Origin: Paludibaculum fermentans
Lineage (GTDB): Bacteria > Acidobacteriota > Terriglobia > Bryobacterales > Bryobacteraceae
NCBI RefSeq assembly: GCF_015277775.1
Contig: NZ_CP063849.1
Location: 2,852,001-2,916,000, forward strand
Length of the DNA: 64,000 nucleotides
Direction of reading: 5' to 3'
In this document: piece after piece, positions 53,886 to 61,444 of the stretch
Layout: each line of letters opens with the position of its first letter
How positions within the stretch are numbered: the stretch's first letter is position 1
Translations under genes and position numbers: made by a program
The notes under the pieces: model-generated
What the model saw: only the letters and a program-made list of their open reading frames with translations
What the model was told of the DNA's origin: nothing
The model's database searches: none

Positions 53886-55091
53886 TTACTCAGCGGCCGG
53901 CACCGCCGCGGATTCGTCGTCCTGTTGCTCCAGCGCCTTCGGCTTCTTCCTCATAAACCGATTACGCTCTATGTCCAGCCAGCCGAGCAACAGCATGCCG
54001 TAGAACACTTCGAAATAGCGATCGTCAACCTGCCGCAGTCCAAGCAACTGACGCGCAAAGATCTCGCTGATGAAAATCCTCTGATCCTTGTAGTAGAGAT
54101 CTCCGTGATTCTGGATCCGTCGTAGCACGAGCCCTGCCGGGTACTCCACCTCCGGGATCCGACGTGGCATCGGGCGCAACGACGGCTGATAGTGTTTTGC
54201 CGGCGTATCGTAGTCCAGGGCTTCATGGGGCCGCTGCTCGTTGTAGATCCTTTGAAAGTCGTGAAATCGCTTCTGCTGCTGGCGCGGGTTGGCCGCCGGC
54301 GGATTCAGCGTGTCCTGTTTCAACGTCCGATGCATGCGCTCGTGGCGGCCGTTTTCCTGCGGTGAGGCCGGTGCTGTGCGCTCCGGCAGAATGCCCAGCC
54401 GAACCCAGCGCATCGACAACCGACTGAGTCCGCCAGGCGCCCGCGTCGAAAACGGCGTGCCATTGTCCGTACGAATCACCTCCGGCAGACCGTACTCTCG
54501 AAACGCCGCCTCGAAGATCGCAGCCGCATGCTTTCCATCCGTCTTCGGCGTAATTTGGCAGCGCAGCAAGTACCTGCTGTGGGCGTCCGTGATGGTCAAT
54601 GGATCGCAACGCACGCCATCACCTGTACGGAACCAACCCTTGAAGTCCGCGCACCACGTCCGATTGGGTCCATCCACGGACGCAAAGGGCTGCCCGAAGG
54701 GCGGCGTCCGCAAGCGTCGCTTTCGTGTGACACTCAGACCCGCTCTTTTCAGGATCATGGCGATGGTGCTGGGCGCCGGCCAGTGCTTCCTCTCCGGCTC
54801 CGCCTCGGCCAACTTCCTCAATAGCTTGCGCGGGCCCCAGTTCCACTTCCGCCGCTCAGCCAGGATGCGCTCTATGACTTCCTGACTGACTTCCTGCGGG
54901 CTGGTATGAGGCGCCCGGCTGCGGTCCTGCAAACCGGCCACGCCTTCCTCCTCTCGACGCTTGATCCACTTGTGGACCGTCTTTCTCGATACGCCATAGG
55001 CTTCCGCCAGTGCGGTCACGGTCTCGCCTTCGTCGTACTCCTGCAATAGTTGAACCCGTTGGTCCATTGCTCTGGTCTCCTTCCACGGCAT
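53886..55091 (-). CDS. IS481-family transposase
   Basis: 401 residues from the ATG giving MPWKETRAMDQRVQLLQEY; a start two codons earlier is possible. An N-terminal helix-turn-helix (VTALAEAYGVSRKTVHKWIK) binds the IS ends. The rve-type DDE core has Asp in WCADFKGWF, Asp in IRTDNGTPF and Glu in ASPQENGRHERMHRTLK, with the usual IS481 tail RIYNEQRPHEALDYDTPAKHY. All three catalytic residues are present and there is no frame break, so it may be active. It moves the element by cut-and-paste or replicative DDE chemistry. Confidence 0.93.
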   Translation of the reverse strand: MPWKETRAMDQRVQLLQEYDEGETVTALAEAYGVSRKTVHKWIKRREEEGVAGLQDRSRAPHTSPQEVSQEVIERILAERRKWNWGPRKLLRKLAEAEPERKHWPAPSTIAMILKRAGLSVTRKRRLRTPPFGQPFASVDGPNRTWCADFKGWFRTGDGVRCDPLTITDAHSRYLLRCQITPKTDGKHAAAIFEAAFREYGLPEVIRTDNGTPFSTRAPGGLSRLSMRWVRLGILPERTAPASPQENGRHERMHRTLKQDTLNPPAANPRQQQKRFHDFQRIYNEQRPHEALDYDTPAKHYQPSLRPMPRRIPEVEYPAGLVLRRIQNHGDLYYKDQRIFISEIFARQLLGLRQVDDRYFEVFYGMLLLGWLDIERNRFMRKKPKALEQQDDESAAVPAAE

Positions 55092-55176
55092 CGACACTCA
55101 TCGTGCCGTACCGATAAGGCGGATCAGATCTCTTGCGCCGCTGATCTGTGTTACCGATGTCGCCGGTCCAATTCGT

Positions 55177-55535
55177 TAGGTCTGGCCGTCGACGGTGTAG
55201 GCGCGGCCCACTGGGTTCGTTGTCACGGTCACCGAGACCTGTTGGCTGAAGGAGGCCGCCTCGCTAATCGGGGCGTTCATCGCTACGTTGGCGCTGGTGT
55301 TGGACCCGGAATAGCTGCCGGAACCGCTGCCGGCCCAGGAAACAAACTGATACCCCTGGTTGGCTGATGCCGAAATACCTACACTCTGCCCGCGTTGTAC
55401 CACTGGCTGGCCGGACTCACAGTGCCGCCGCTACCGGCAGACGTCGTCAGGTAGTATTGGGTCGTGAAGTTTGCGGTGTAGGTTGTTGCTGAGCCAGGTG
55501 CGGTCACCGTGTGGGATCGCGCCCCATCATTCCAC
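55177..55535 (-). repeat. Inverted stray copy of the giant gene's repeat
   Basis: 359 bases on the minus strand match the plus-strand stretch 48957-49316, apart from its centre: this copy keeps normal repeat sequence (GYQFVSWAGSGSGSYSGSN) where the main gene has the 84-base ribonucleotide reductase piece. Both sides of that lesion match almost base for base. It stops at the IS end on one side and at a dispersed hairpin repeat on the other. It carries no start and is not a gene. Confidence 0.85.
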
Positions 55536-55600
55536 CAGATGGCCGGCATGAGTGCGGCCCGCCAGCCTTGGGGGCTTGCCCCACAGAAGACGGTTTGACT
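55534..55600 (+). repeat. Dispersed hairpin repeat, copy 1
   Basis: CAGATGGCCGGCATGAGTGC followed by GGGGGCTTGCCCCAC and GACGGTTTGAC; similar to 55824-55888. The second copy has two obvious small hairpins (GCCGGCA-TGAG-TGCCGGC and GCAAGC-ATGGG-GGCTTGC); here the arms are partly mutated. Confidence 0.65.
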
Positions 55601-55606
55601 GGAGAT

Positions 55607-55752
55607 GGGACCGAGTTGGCGGAACGGTGGGATCTGCGGGCCTTCGATGGAGATGGGCGGGCTGCGCGCTTGCCTGCCGGGTTGGTTGGGGACTTTCGGT
55701 TGCTCCCACGCTCCTTGCAGTCGCGGCTCTGCTTGCGGTTGCCTTGGTTTTG
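55607..55752 (+). repeat. Dispersed ~145-bp repeat, copy B
   Basis: Direct repeat of 53530-53674 about 2.1 kb away. The two copies bracket the IS481 element and the inverted stray repeat, so recombination between them would delete the intervening DNA. Confidence 0.8.
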
Positions 55753-55823
55753 GGGGTGGAACTGGTCGGCGGGGCAGCCTTTCCGGATCGCGGGTGGCCG
55801 GGGTGGGCTCGTCGGGGCTGCCT

Positions 55824-55888
55824 GCAGATGGCCGGCATGAGTGCCGGCCCGCAAGCATGGGGGCTTGCCCCACTGATGACGGTTGACC
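55824..55888 (+). repeat. Dispersed hairpin repeat, copy 2
   Basis: Contains GCCGGCATGAGTGCCGGC and GCAAGCATGGGGGCTTGC, each able to form a short stem-loop, in the REP-like style. It is the better preserved of the two copies in this window. Confidence 0.65.
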
Positions 55889-56084
55889 GAGATGGGGCCG
55901 GGGGCCGGGCGACTTTCCGTATGTTGAACATAGAGAGGTGGCGGGACGCGACCGGGTTGATTTGCATGGTCGAGGGGCCCTCCTTCTGATTGCGGGAAGA
56001 GACGCTGGGATTTTTGATTGCCCAGGGCCGGATGACTCGCGTGACGCAAGCCCTTGCCGCGCGGCTTGCGGGACTTCCGCCACA

Positions 56085-56427
56085 GACTGCTCGGGCCGGA
56101 AACCGGGTGTACGAGATTGGACGGACGGTGGAACGGGCTGTGCGGAGCCGCGGGTTCAGTGTCCTGAAGGAACTGTGCGGTCACGGGGTGGGGCGGACGA
56201 TCCACGAGGAACCGACCGTGCCGAACCACTTTGACAGGCGGTTCCGGTCGAAGCTGACGCACGGGCTGGTGATTACCATTGAACCGATCATCTCGGCCGG
56301 CGATGGATCGCTGCGGTTGGATGCGGATGGGTGGACGTACCGGACTCGCGACCGCAGCCTGGCGGCGCATTATGAACATTCGCTGGTGGTGACGGAGGGG
56401 GCTCCGATTCTGTTGACGGTGGCTTGA
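56085..56427 (+). pseudogene. map: Truncated type I methionine aminopeptidase (C-terminal ~110 residues)
   Basis: The frame reads ARAGNRVYEIGRTVERAVRS, LKELCGHGVGRTIHEEPTVP (with the metal His of GHGVGR), then LVITIEPIISAG (metal Glu) and AAHYEHSLVVTEG (second metal Glu region), the C-terminal half of MetAP-1. The N-terminal half, with the two metal aspartates, is missing; upstream sequence is unrelated repeat DNA. It therefore cannot be functional, and an intact map must exist elsewhere. Its last 80 bases recur, inverted, at 48149-48226. Confidence 0.85.
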
Positions 56428-56494
56428 GGGGGTGGGACGGGGGGCTGGCGGGTTGGCGGTGGGTGGGGGGACGTTCGCGCCCTGTCCACCCGCG

Positions 56495-56700
56495 GCTGCC
56501 GTTGGAGTTTCGAGCAGCCTGCGTTTTGGGACAGGGGACGAACGTCCCCGCTGCCGTTGGAGTTTCGAACAGCCTGCATTTTGGGACAGGGGACGAACGT
56601 CCCCGCTGCCGTTGGGATTCGCGGAATGTTCCCGCTGGCGTTTTGACTCGAGGAACGTTCCCGCTGCCGTTGGGCCTCGAGGAACGCTCCCCACTGGCGT
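56495..56700 (+). repeat. Short tandem repeats next to the TonB receptor gene
   Basis: Two 55-bp units (56495-56549 and 56550-56604, nearly identical) contain GGGGACGAACGTCCCC, a perfect hairpin. Three shorter ~29-bp units follow (from 56605, 56634 and 56663), each built on GCTGCCGTTGG...GGAACGTTCCC. They end 15 bases before the stop of the minus-strand receptor gene and could shape its mRNA 3' end. Confidence 0.8.
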
Positions 56701-56715
56701 TGGCTACGGCTGACT

Positions 56716-59700
56716 CTAGAACGTCAGGCGCAGCGCGAATTGCAGTTGGCGGGGCCCCGTGTTCGTGCGGAGGCTGGTGATGGCTCCGAAGGAATTCGAG
56801 TTGATGTTCGAGTTGGGGTTGCCCAGGGTGGTTTTGTTGGCGAGGTTGAAGGCTTCGGCGCGGAACTGGAGCTTGTAGCGCTCGCGGACCGGGATCTCCT
56901 TGAAGAGGGAGGTGTCGAAGTTGATCAGCGCCTGGGAGAGGGTGCGCGGCAGGTTGCGCGGACCGTTGCCGAGGGTGTAGGCCGCGATGTTGGTGAAGGC
57001 GTCGCGGTTGAGCCAGCGGTCCACGGTGGGATTGTCGAGCGAGGGGTCGCCCGCGATGTTGGGCCGATCGCCGCCATAGGTGGGGGCGTTGGCCGTCACG
57101 GAGATGACGTTGCCGCTCATGAGGGAGGCGATCACATTCGCCTGCCAGCCTCCGACGACGGCGCGGTAGAGGCGATTGCCGCTCTTGCCGAACGGCAGCA
57201 GGTAGCTGGCGGCGGCGGTGAAGCGGTGCGGCTGGAAGGTGGTGGAGACGCCCTTCTCGGCGCGGCGGTTCTCCCAATTCTGGACGGAATTGCTGCCGGA
57301 GTCAGTGAACCCATTGCCGCCATTGCCCAGATTGTCATCCAGCAATTTTGAGAACGTGTAGGACAGCAGCGCGGAGAAGCCGCTGGAGAAGCGACGCTCC
57401 AGGCGGACGGTGGCGGCGTGGTAGCTGGAGCCGGCCCAGCTATCGAGGACGTCGACGGCCGTGTATTGAGGGCTGGTGGTGAGCAGGGTGGCGAGGGGCA
57501 CCTTGGCCTGGGCGAGCGGTCCGGAGCGAACGAGGGCCGCGTAGGGGTTGGCGACCTGGTTGAGGAGACTGCTGCCGAGGGCTCGGGCGGAGGCGGGCAG
57601 GTAGTGGAACGAGGCGGAGGCAGGCAGGCCGGAGCCGCGGTTGCCCATGTAGCCGAGCTCGAGGGCCCAGGAGCCGAGCTGCTGCTGGATGTTGAAATCC
57701 CACTGCTGGGAGTAGCCGGTCTTGAGGGAGCGGAGCGTGGCGGCGGCGTTGGTGCCGATGCCGGTGGCCGCGCCGAGGGTGGTGCCGGAGGGCATGACGA
57801 TGCCATTGGGGAACGGATTCGTGATGGAGCCGGAGGGCGTGATGCCGCCGTCGGTGGAGCCGACGTAGGGGGTCTGGCTTTCGAAGCCGGTGGAGCCGAG
57901 GCGCACGTAGATGCCGGTGGTGGGCAGGTAGTAGATGCCGTAGGAGGCGCGAATCACGGTGTGGGGCAGGAGCTGATAAGCCAAGCCGACGCGCGGGCCG
58001 AAGTTGTCCTTCTGCGCGTCGCGATCGCCGCGGCCCAGGCCGCCGGTGCCAGGGAAGATGATGGAGCCGGTGAGGGGCACTCCGTTGACGGTGTTGGTGG
58101 CGTAGGGGTCGAAGTTGGCGATGGCGTTGTAGCGATCTGTGCCGGGCCCCTCGTATTCATAGCGCAGGCCGAGATTCAGGGTGAGTTTGGGCGAGGCCTT
58201 CCAGTCGTCCTGGACGTAGACGGCGAAGTTCTTCGTCGTGTAGGTGGGGTAGTTGTAGCGATAGAGGGTGCCACTGGCGGCGTAGCCGAGCAGGAAGCTG
58301 GCGTAGCCGTAGCCATTGGTGGCGGCCACGGTGGGGCTGGGGCCCTTGGTGAAGTTGCGGTCGAAGTTCAGTTGGAACTGACCGGGTCCCTGGACGCTGT
58401 TCCATTGGTAGATGCGCTGCTCGGCTCCGAACTTGAGGGTGTGATTGCCCTTGAGCCAGGTGAGGGCGCCGCCGGCGGTCCAGGTGTTGTTGCGCTGGGC
58501 GGAGATGTCGCCCTGGTTCTGGCCGATGGGGGAGACGTCGGACATGGAGAAGTAGGGGAAGAGCGGGATCTGGATCTGGCTATTGACGGAGGGGTCCATG
58601 CCGATTTTGGTGACGTCGAAGCCGAGGCTGAGCGGGGTGCGGTCGATGCCGAAGCGGTTGAGGCCGGCGCGCAGCTCGAGGATGAGCGTGGGGCTGAGGG
58701 TATCGGTGTAGGTGAGAACGGCGCTGTTGCGGGGGTAGACGGCGGGCGCGCCGGAGGGGTCGGCCACGGTGCCGCCGAAGTAGGTGGGATAGACGTTTTC
58801 GGTGCGATCCCAGGTGTAGCGGCCGGCGAGGCGGCGGGCCGGTGTGAAGTAGTGATCGAACTTGCCGCCGAGGATGTCCTTATTGATGGCCTGGGAGCCG
58901 ACGCCGAAGAAGTTGTTGGCTCCGGTGTAGAGGTCGCCGTCGCCGGTGGGGTTGGGGTAATAGGCGGAAGCGGCGCGGGCGACGGCATTGAGCTGGTTGC
59001 GCGGGATGACGTTGCCGGCGAAGGGGACGCGGGCGGTGGAGCTGCTGAGCGGGTCGTAGATGGGGATGAGGACGCCTTTGGCGTCGCGGGTCTGGGAGAA
59101 GTCGCCGTCGCGCTGAAGGGCGGTGGGTACGGTGCGGAAGGCACGGGAGCCGGTGCGCTGGCGGACGGCCTCCCAGTTGACGAAGAAGAAGGTGCGATTG
59201 CGGATGACGGGTCCGCCGAGGGTGGCTCCGAACTGGTTGAAGGTGAAGGGGGACTTGGGGCTGCCGCTGCGGTTGTTGAAGAAATCGTTGGCGTTGAGCG
59301 ATTTGTTGCGGAGGTACTCGAAGACGGAGCCATGGAACTCGTTGGTGCCGCTTTTGGAGATGAAGTTGATGATGCCGCCGCCGGTGCGGCCATATTCGGC
59401 CGAGGCGTTGCGGGTGATGATGCGGAACTCCTGGGTGGCGTCGGGGGACAGGGCGATCTGGATGCCGCCGGAGGTGTGATTCTCGGCGGCGACACCGTCG
59501 ACCATGCCGTTGTTGACGGAGGGCGAGCCGCCGCCGATGGAGATGCGGCCATCGCCGTAGGCGGAGTTGCTGAGTCCGCCGAAGCCTCCGAGGGGCCGGA
59601 CGCCGGGGACGAGGGCGGCGAAGGCGAAGGGGTTGCGGCCGTTGAGGGGGAGGTCGACGATGCGCTGGGAGGTGACGACGGTGCTTTGGGCGGAGGTTTC

Positions 59701-60099
59701 GGTCTCGAGGGCGGGCGGGGCTCCGGAGACGACGATCTGTTCGACGGTGACGCCGAGTTCCAGCTTGATGTCGACGCGGAGGACCTGGCCTTCGTCGAGG
59801 TGGAGGCCGGAGCGGAGGACGGGCCGGAAGCCGGCGACGGTGATGCCGAGGGAGTAGTCGCCGTAGGGCAGCGAAGGCGCGGTGAAGTAGCCCTGGCCGT
59901 TGGTGGGGACGCGGCGGGCTACGCCGGTGGCGGTGTTGGTGATGGTGACTGGCGCCTCGGGGATGTTGGCGCCATTGGGGTCAGTGATGAGGCCGGTGAT
60001 GGTGGACGATTGCGCAAACAGGGCGGGTCCGCCGGCGGTGCAGAGGAGCACGAGGGAGTGTCTGAGAAGGGCAGACACACGTGTGGTGTTATGAGCCAT
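56716..60099 (-). CDS. Oar-like TonB-dependent receptor with carboxypeptidase-regulatory domain (second)
   Basis: 1127 residues with AAAGGA before the ATG. A signal region (ALLRHSLVLLCTAGGPALFA) precedes a regulatory-like sandwich (SSTITGLITDPNGANIPEAP) and a plug containing IVDLPLNGRNPFAFAALVPG. The large barrel has GGIINFISKSGTNEFHGSVF, NLGLRYEYEGPGTDRY and RASYGIYYLPTTGIY, and ends RQLQFALRLTF with terminal Phe. Same architecture as the receptor at 31511, but clearly diverged. The MBL-fold gene follows upstream on the same strand, 32 bases away. Substrate unknown; large-ligand uptake across the outer membrane is the family role. Confidence 0.9.
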   Translation of the reverse strand: MAHNTTRVSALLRHSLVLLCTAGGPALFAQSSTITGLITDPNGANIPEAPVTITNTATGVARRVPTNGQGYFTAPSLPYGDYSLGITVAGFRPVLRSGLHLDEGQVLRVDIKLELGVTVEQIVVSGAPPALETETSAQSTVVTSQRIVDLPLNGRNPFAFAALVPGVRPLGGFGGLSNSAYGDGRISIGGGSPSVNNGMVDGVAAENHTSGGIQIALSPDATQEFRIITRNASAEYGRTGGGIINFISKSGTNEFHGSVFEYLRNKSLNANDFFNNRSGSPKSPFTFNQFGATLGGPVIRNRTFFFVNWEAVRQRTGSRAFRTVPTALQRDGDFSQTRDAKGVLIPIYDPLSSSTARVPFAGNVIPRNQLNAVARAASAYYPNPTGDGDLYTGANNFFGVGSQAINKDILGGKFDHYFTPARRLAGRYTWDRTENVYPTYFGGTVADPSGAPAVYPRNSAVLTYTDTLSPTLILELRAGLNRFGIDRTPLSLGFDVTKIGMDPSVNSQIQIPLFPYFSMSDVSPIGQNQGDISAQRNNTWTAGGALTWLKGNHTLKFGAEQRIYQWNSVQGPGQFQLNFDRNFTKGPSPTVAATNGYGYASFLLGYAASGTLYRYNYPTYTTKNFAVYVQDDWKASPKLTLNLGLRYEYEGPGTDRYNAIANFDPYATNTVNGVPLTGSIIFPGTGGLGRGDRDAQKDNFGPRVGLAYQLLPHTVIRASYGIYYLPTTGIYVRLGSTGFESQTPYVGSTDGGITPSGSITNPFPNGIVMPSGTTLGAATGIGTNAAATLRSLKTGYSQQWDFNIQQQLGSWALELGYMGNRGSGLPASASFHYLPASARALGSSLLNQVANPYAALVRSGPLAQAKVPLATLLTTSPQYTAVDVLDSWAGSSYHAATVRLERRFSSGFSALLSYTFSKLLDDNLGNGGNGFTDSGSNSVQNWENRRAEKGVSTTFQPHRFTAAASYLLPFGKSGNRLYRAVVGGWQANVIASLMSGNVISVTANAPTYGGDRPNIAGDPSLDNPTVDRWLNRDAFTNIAAYTLGNGPRNLPRTLSQALINFDTSLFKEIPVRERYKLQFRAEAFNLANKTTLGNPNSNINSNSFGAITSLRTNTGPRQLQFALRLTF

Positions 60100-60131
60100 A
60101 GAGGTTGTCCTTTGGAGAAGCCGGTTACGAG

Positions 60132-61283
60132 TTAGCGAAGTGGACGCTGATAGAAGAAGCTTTCGCCCCAGGTCATGACAACGGCTGGATAACGGAGGGG
60201 AAAGAGCCGCGTGTAGGTCTGGGTGTAGTCTTCGCGGTGGTCGACCTTGTGTCCCATTTCGTTCTCGTGACCGGTGATGACGAGGGCGGGATTGATGCCG
60301 CGGACCATGCGGCCGAGGCCGTTGGCCCAGCAGTTGGGCATGAGGATGTCGACCTTTTGATCGCGGCCGATCTGGGCGATCCAGTCGAAGTCGCTGCCGG
60401 CGGCCTCGGAGCCGGATTGGTCGCCGGTCTGGACGAGGGTGAAGCCCTCGGGTGTGGTGACGAGGGTGATGTTGACGAGGATGCGCGGGCCCTGGTGGCC
60501 GGGATAGGGCACGACGGAGAGGCTGCGGCCATTGGCGAGGGTGAGGGTTTGCGCGGGTCCGGTATTGCGGGGGAGATGGGTGACGGCTTTGGCGAGGGTG
60601 GGTTCGGCGGTCCAGACGTCTTCAGGGGCGACGACGGGTTTGTGGAGGGCGAGGAAGGCGCGCGCGACGTCGGGGTTGGCATGGTCGCCGTGCTGGTGGC
60701 TGATGAAGAGAGCGTCGGCCTGGGCGGCGAGACGGTCGATCCATTCCTGGGGCATGGCAAAGCCGGGTTCGCGAGTGCCGGGCACGATGTCGAAGGCGAC
60801 GGAGACGCTGGCGGTGCGGACGAGGAAGCCGTGGTTGTAGAGCTTCCAGATGCGGAGTCCGGTGGTGACGCGGGTGGTTTCGATTTCGCGGAGGGCTGCT
60901 TCGAGGCGGGCCTTGTAGTATTGCTGGACGATGGGTTTGCGGGGCGCGGATTCGATGTGGAGGACGTCGTCGAGGCGGATCATGGCCGCGCGGCGGACGG
61001 GTGTCTCGACGAGAGAAGGCTGGTAGTTGGCGAGGATGAAGTTGACCCAGTCGAGGGAGTTGGCGATCCATTCGTCGGGCGCGTCCTTGAGTTCCGGCGC
61101 CGTGAGCAGGCGGCGGGCGGAAGAGACGAAGGGCGGCTTGGGGGCGTTATCGGCGACGGATTCGCGGGGATCGGCGGGGTCGAACGGAAAGGGCTGGGTT
61201 TGCGCGCGGGTACTGGGCGCGGCGGCGCAGGCGAGCAGGACCAGGGCGAAGAGGGGCGTGCGATAAGACTGCCGTGAGTGCAT
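60132..61283 (-). CDS. Exported MBL-fold metallohydrolase
   Basis: 383 residues with a signal peptide (LFALVLLACAAAPSTRA). The metallo-beta-lactamase motif is ALFISHQHGDHANPDVARAF (H-x-H-x-D-H), with a preceding NHGFLVRTASVSVAFDIVPG strand and a later VVPYPGHQGPRI that should give the next metal His. NALVITGHENEMGHKVDHRE follows. The class is close to UlaG-like and general hydrolases; substrate unknown. The ribosome site is weak. It lies 32 bases before the TonB receptor on the same strand, so both could be on one transcript. Confidence 0.85.
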   Translation of the reverse strand: MHSRQSYRTPLFALVLLACAAAPSTRAQTQPFPFDPADPRESVADNAPKPPFVSSARRLLTAPELKDAPDEWIANSLDWVNFILANYQPSLVETPVRRAAMIRLDDVLHIESAPRKPIVQQYYKARLEAALREIETTRVTTGLRIWKLYNHGFLVRTASVSVAFDIVPGTREPGFAMPQEWIDRLAAQADALFISHQHGDHANPDVARAFLALHKPVVAPEDVWTAEPTLAKAVTHLPRNTGPAQTLTLANGRSLSVVPYPGHQGPRILVNITLVTTPEGFTLVQTGDQSGSEAAGSDFDWIAQIGRDQKVDILMPNCWANGLGRMVRGINPALVITGHENEMGHKVDHREDYTQTYTRLFPLRYPAVVMTWGESFFYQRPLR

Positions 61284-61444
61284 GGGATTAGACTGTCGTG
61301 ACCAGTCTATGCGTTGCGCGTATCGTTGGCGTTACGACGGTGCGGCTTTCCCGTGAATCTACGGCAAATGGCGGCGGGCGGGACGGCCCAATGAACGGCC
61401 CCGCCGTTTGCGGCGCTGGCGCCCGCCACGAGCAGTGCGTTGTG

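Larger units (their letters stand above)
53675..55176 (-). mobile_element. IS481-family insertion sequence
   Basis: About 1.5 kb with one transposase gene. The ends share an imperfect inverted repeat: GACATGGGTGACA near 53692 on the left and GACATCGGTAACA on the complement near 55160 on the right (about 17 of 27 bases alike). The left end has a second internal copy (CGACATGGGTAACAG, 53711). The flanks are different repeats, so no target-site duplication is visible; this fits recombination after insertion. Boundaries are approximate. Confidence 0.7.
55536..56084. other. Repeat-filled region between the stray repeat and the aminopeptidase fragment
   Basis: Made of two dispersed hairpin repeats and copy B of the 145-bp repeat. 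On the minus strand, GAAGGAGGG lies 9 bases before an ATG at 55967 giving MQINPVASRHLSMFNIRKVA before composition becomes non-coding. This could be the 5' end of a lost gene, but no family is recognised. No intact gene is supported. Confidence 0.5.

Noticed and set aside
53877-55100. IS3- or IS21-type element
   Set aside because: There is a single transposase frame with an N-terminal HTH, the MPWKE start and a C-terminal IS481 tail; there is no OrfA/OrfB frameshift and no IstB gene.
49200-55290. Simple inversion of the segment between the repeat gene and the stray repeat
   Set aside because: The stray copy contains both flanks of the lesion joined, so reversing the segment would not restore the gene. 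Duplication or misassembly explains it better.
57418-60135. Plus-strand open frame of 905 codons opposite the second TonB receptor
   Set aside because: Antisense to a complete Oar-like receptor with clear family motifs. The Gly/Glu/Val-rich product has no recognisable fold.
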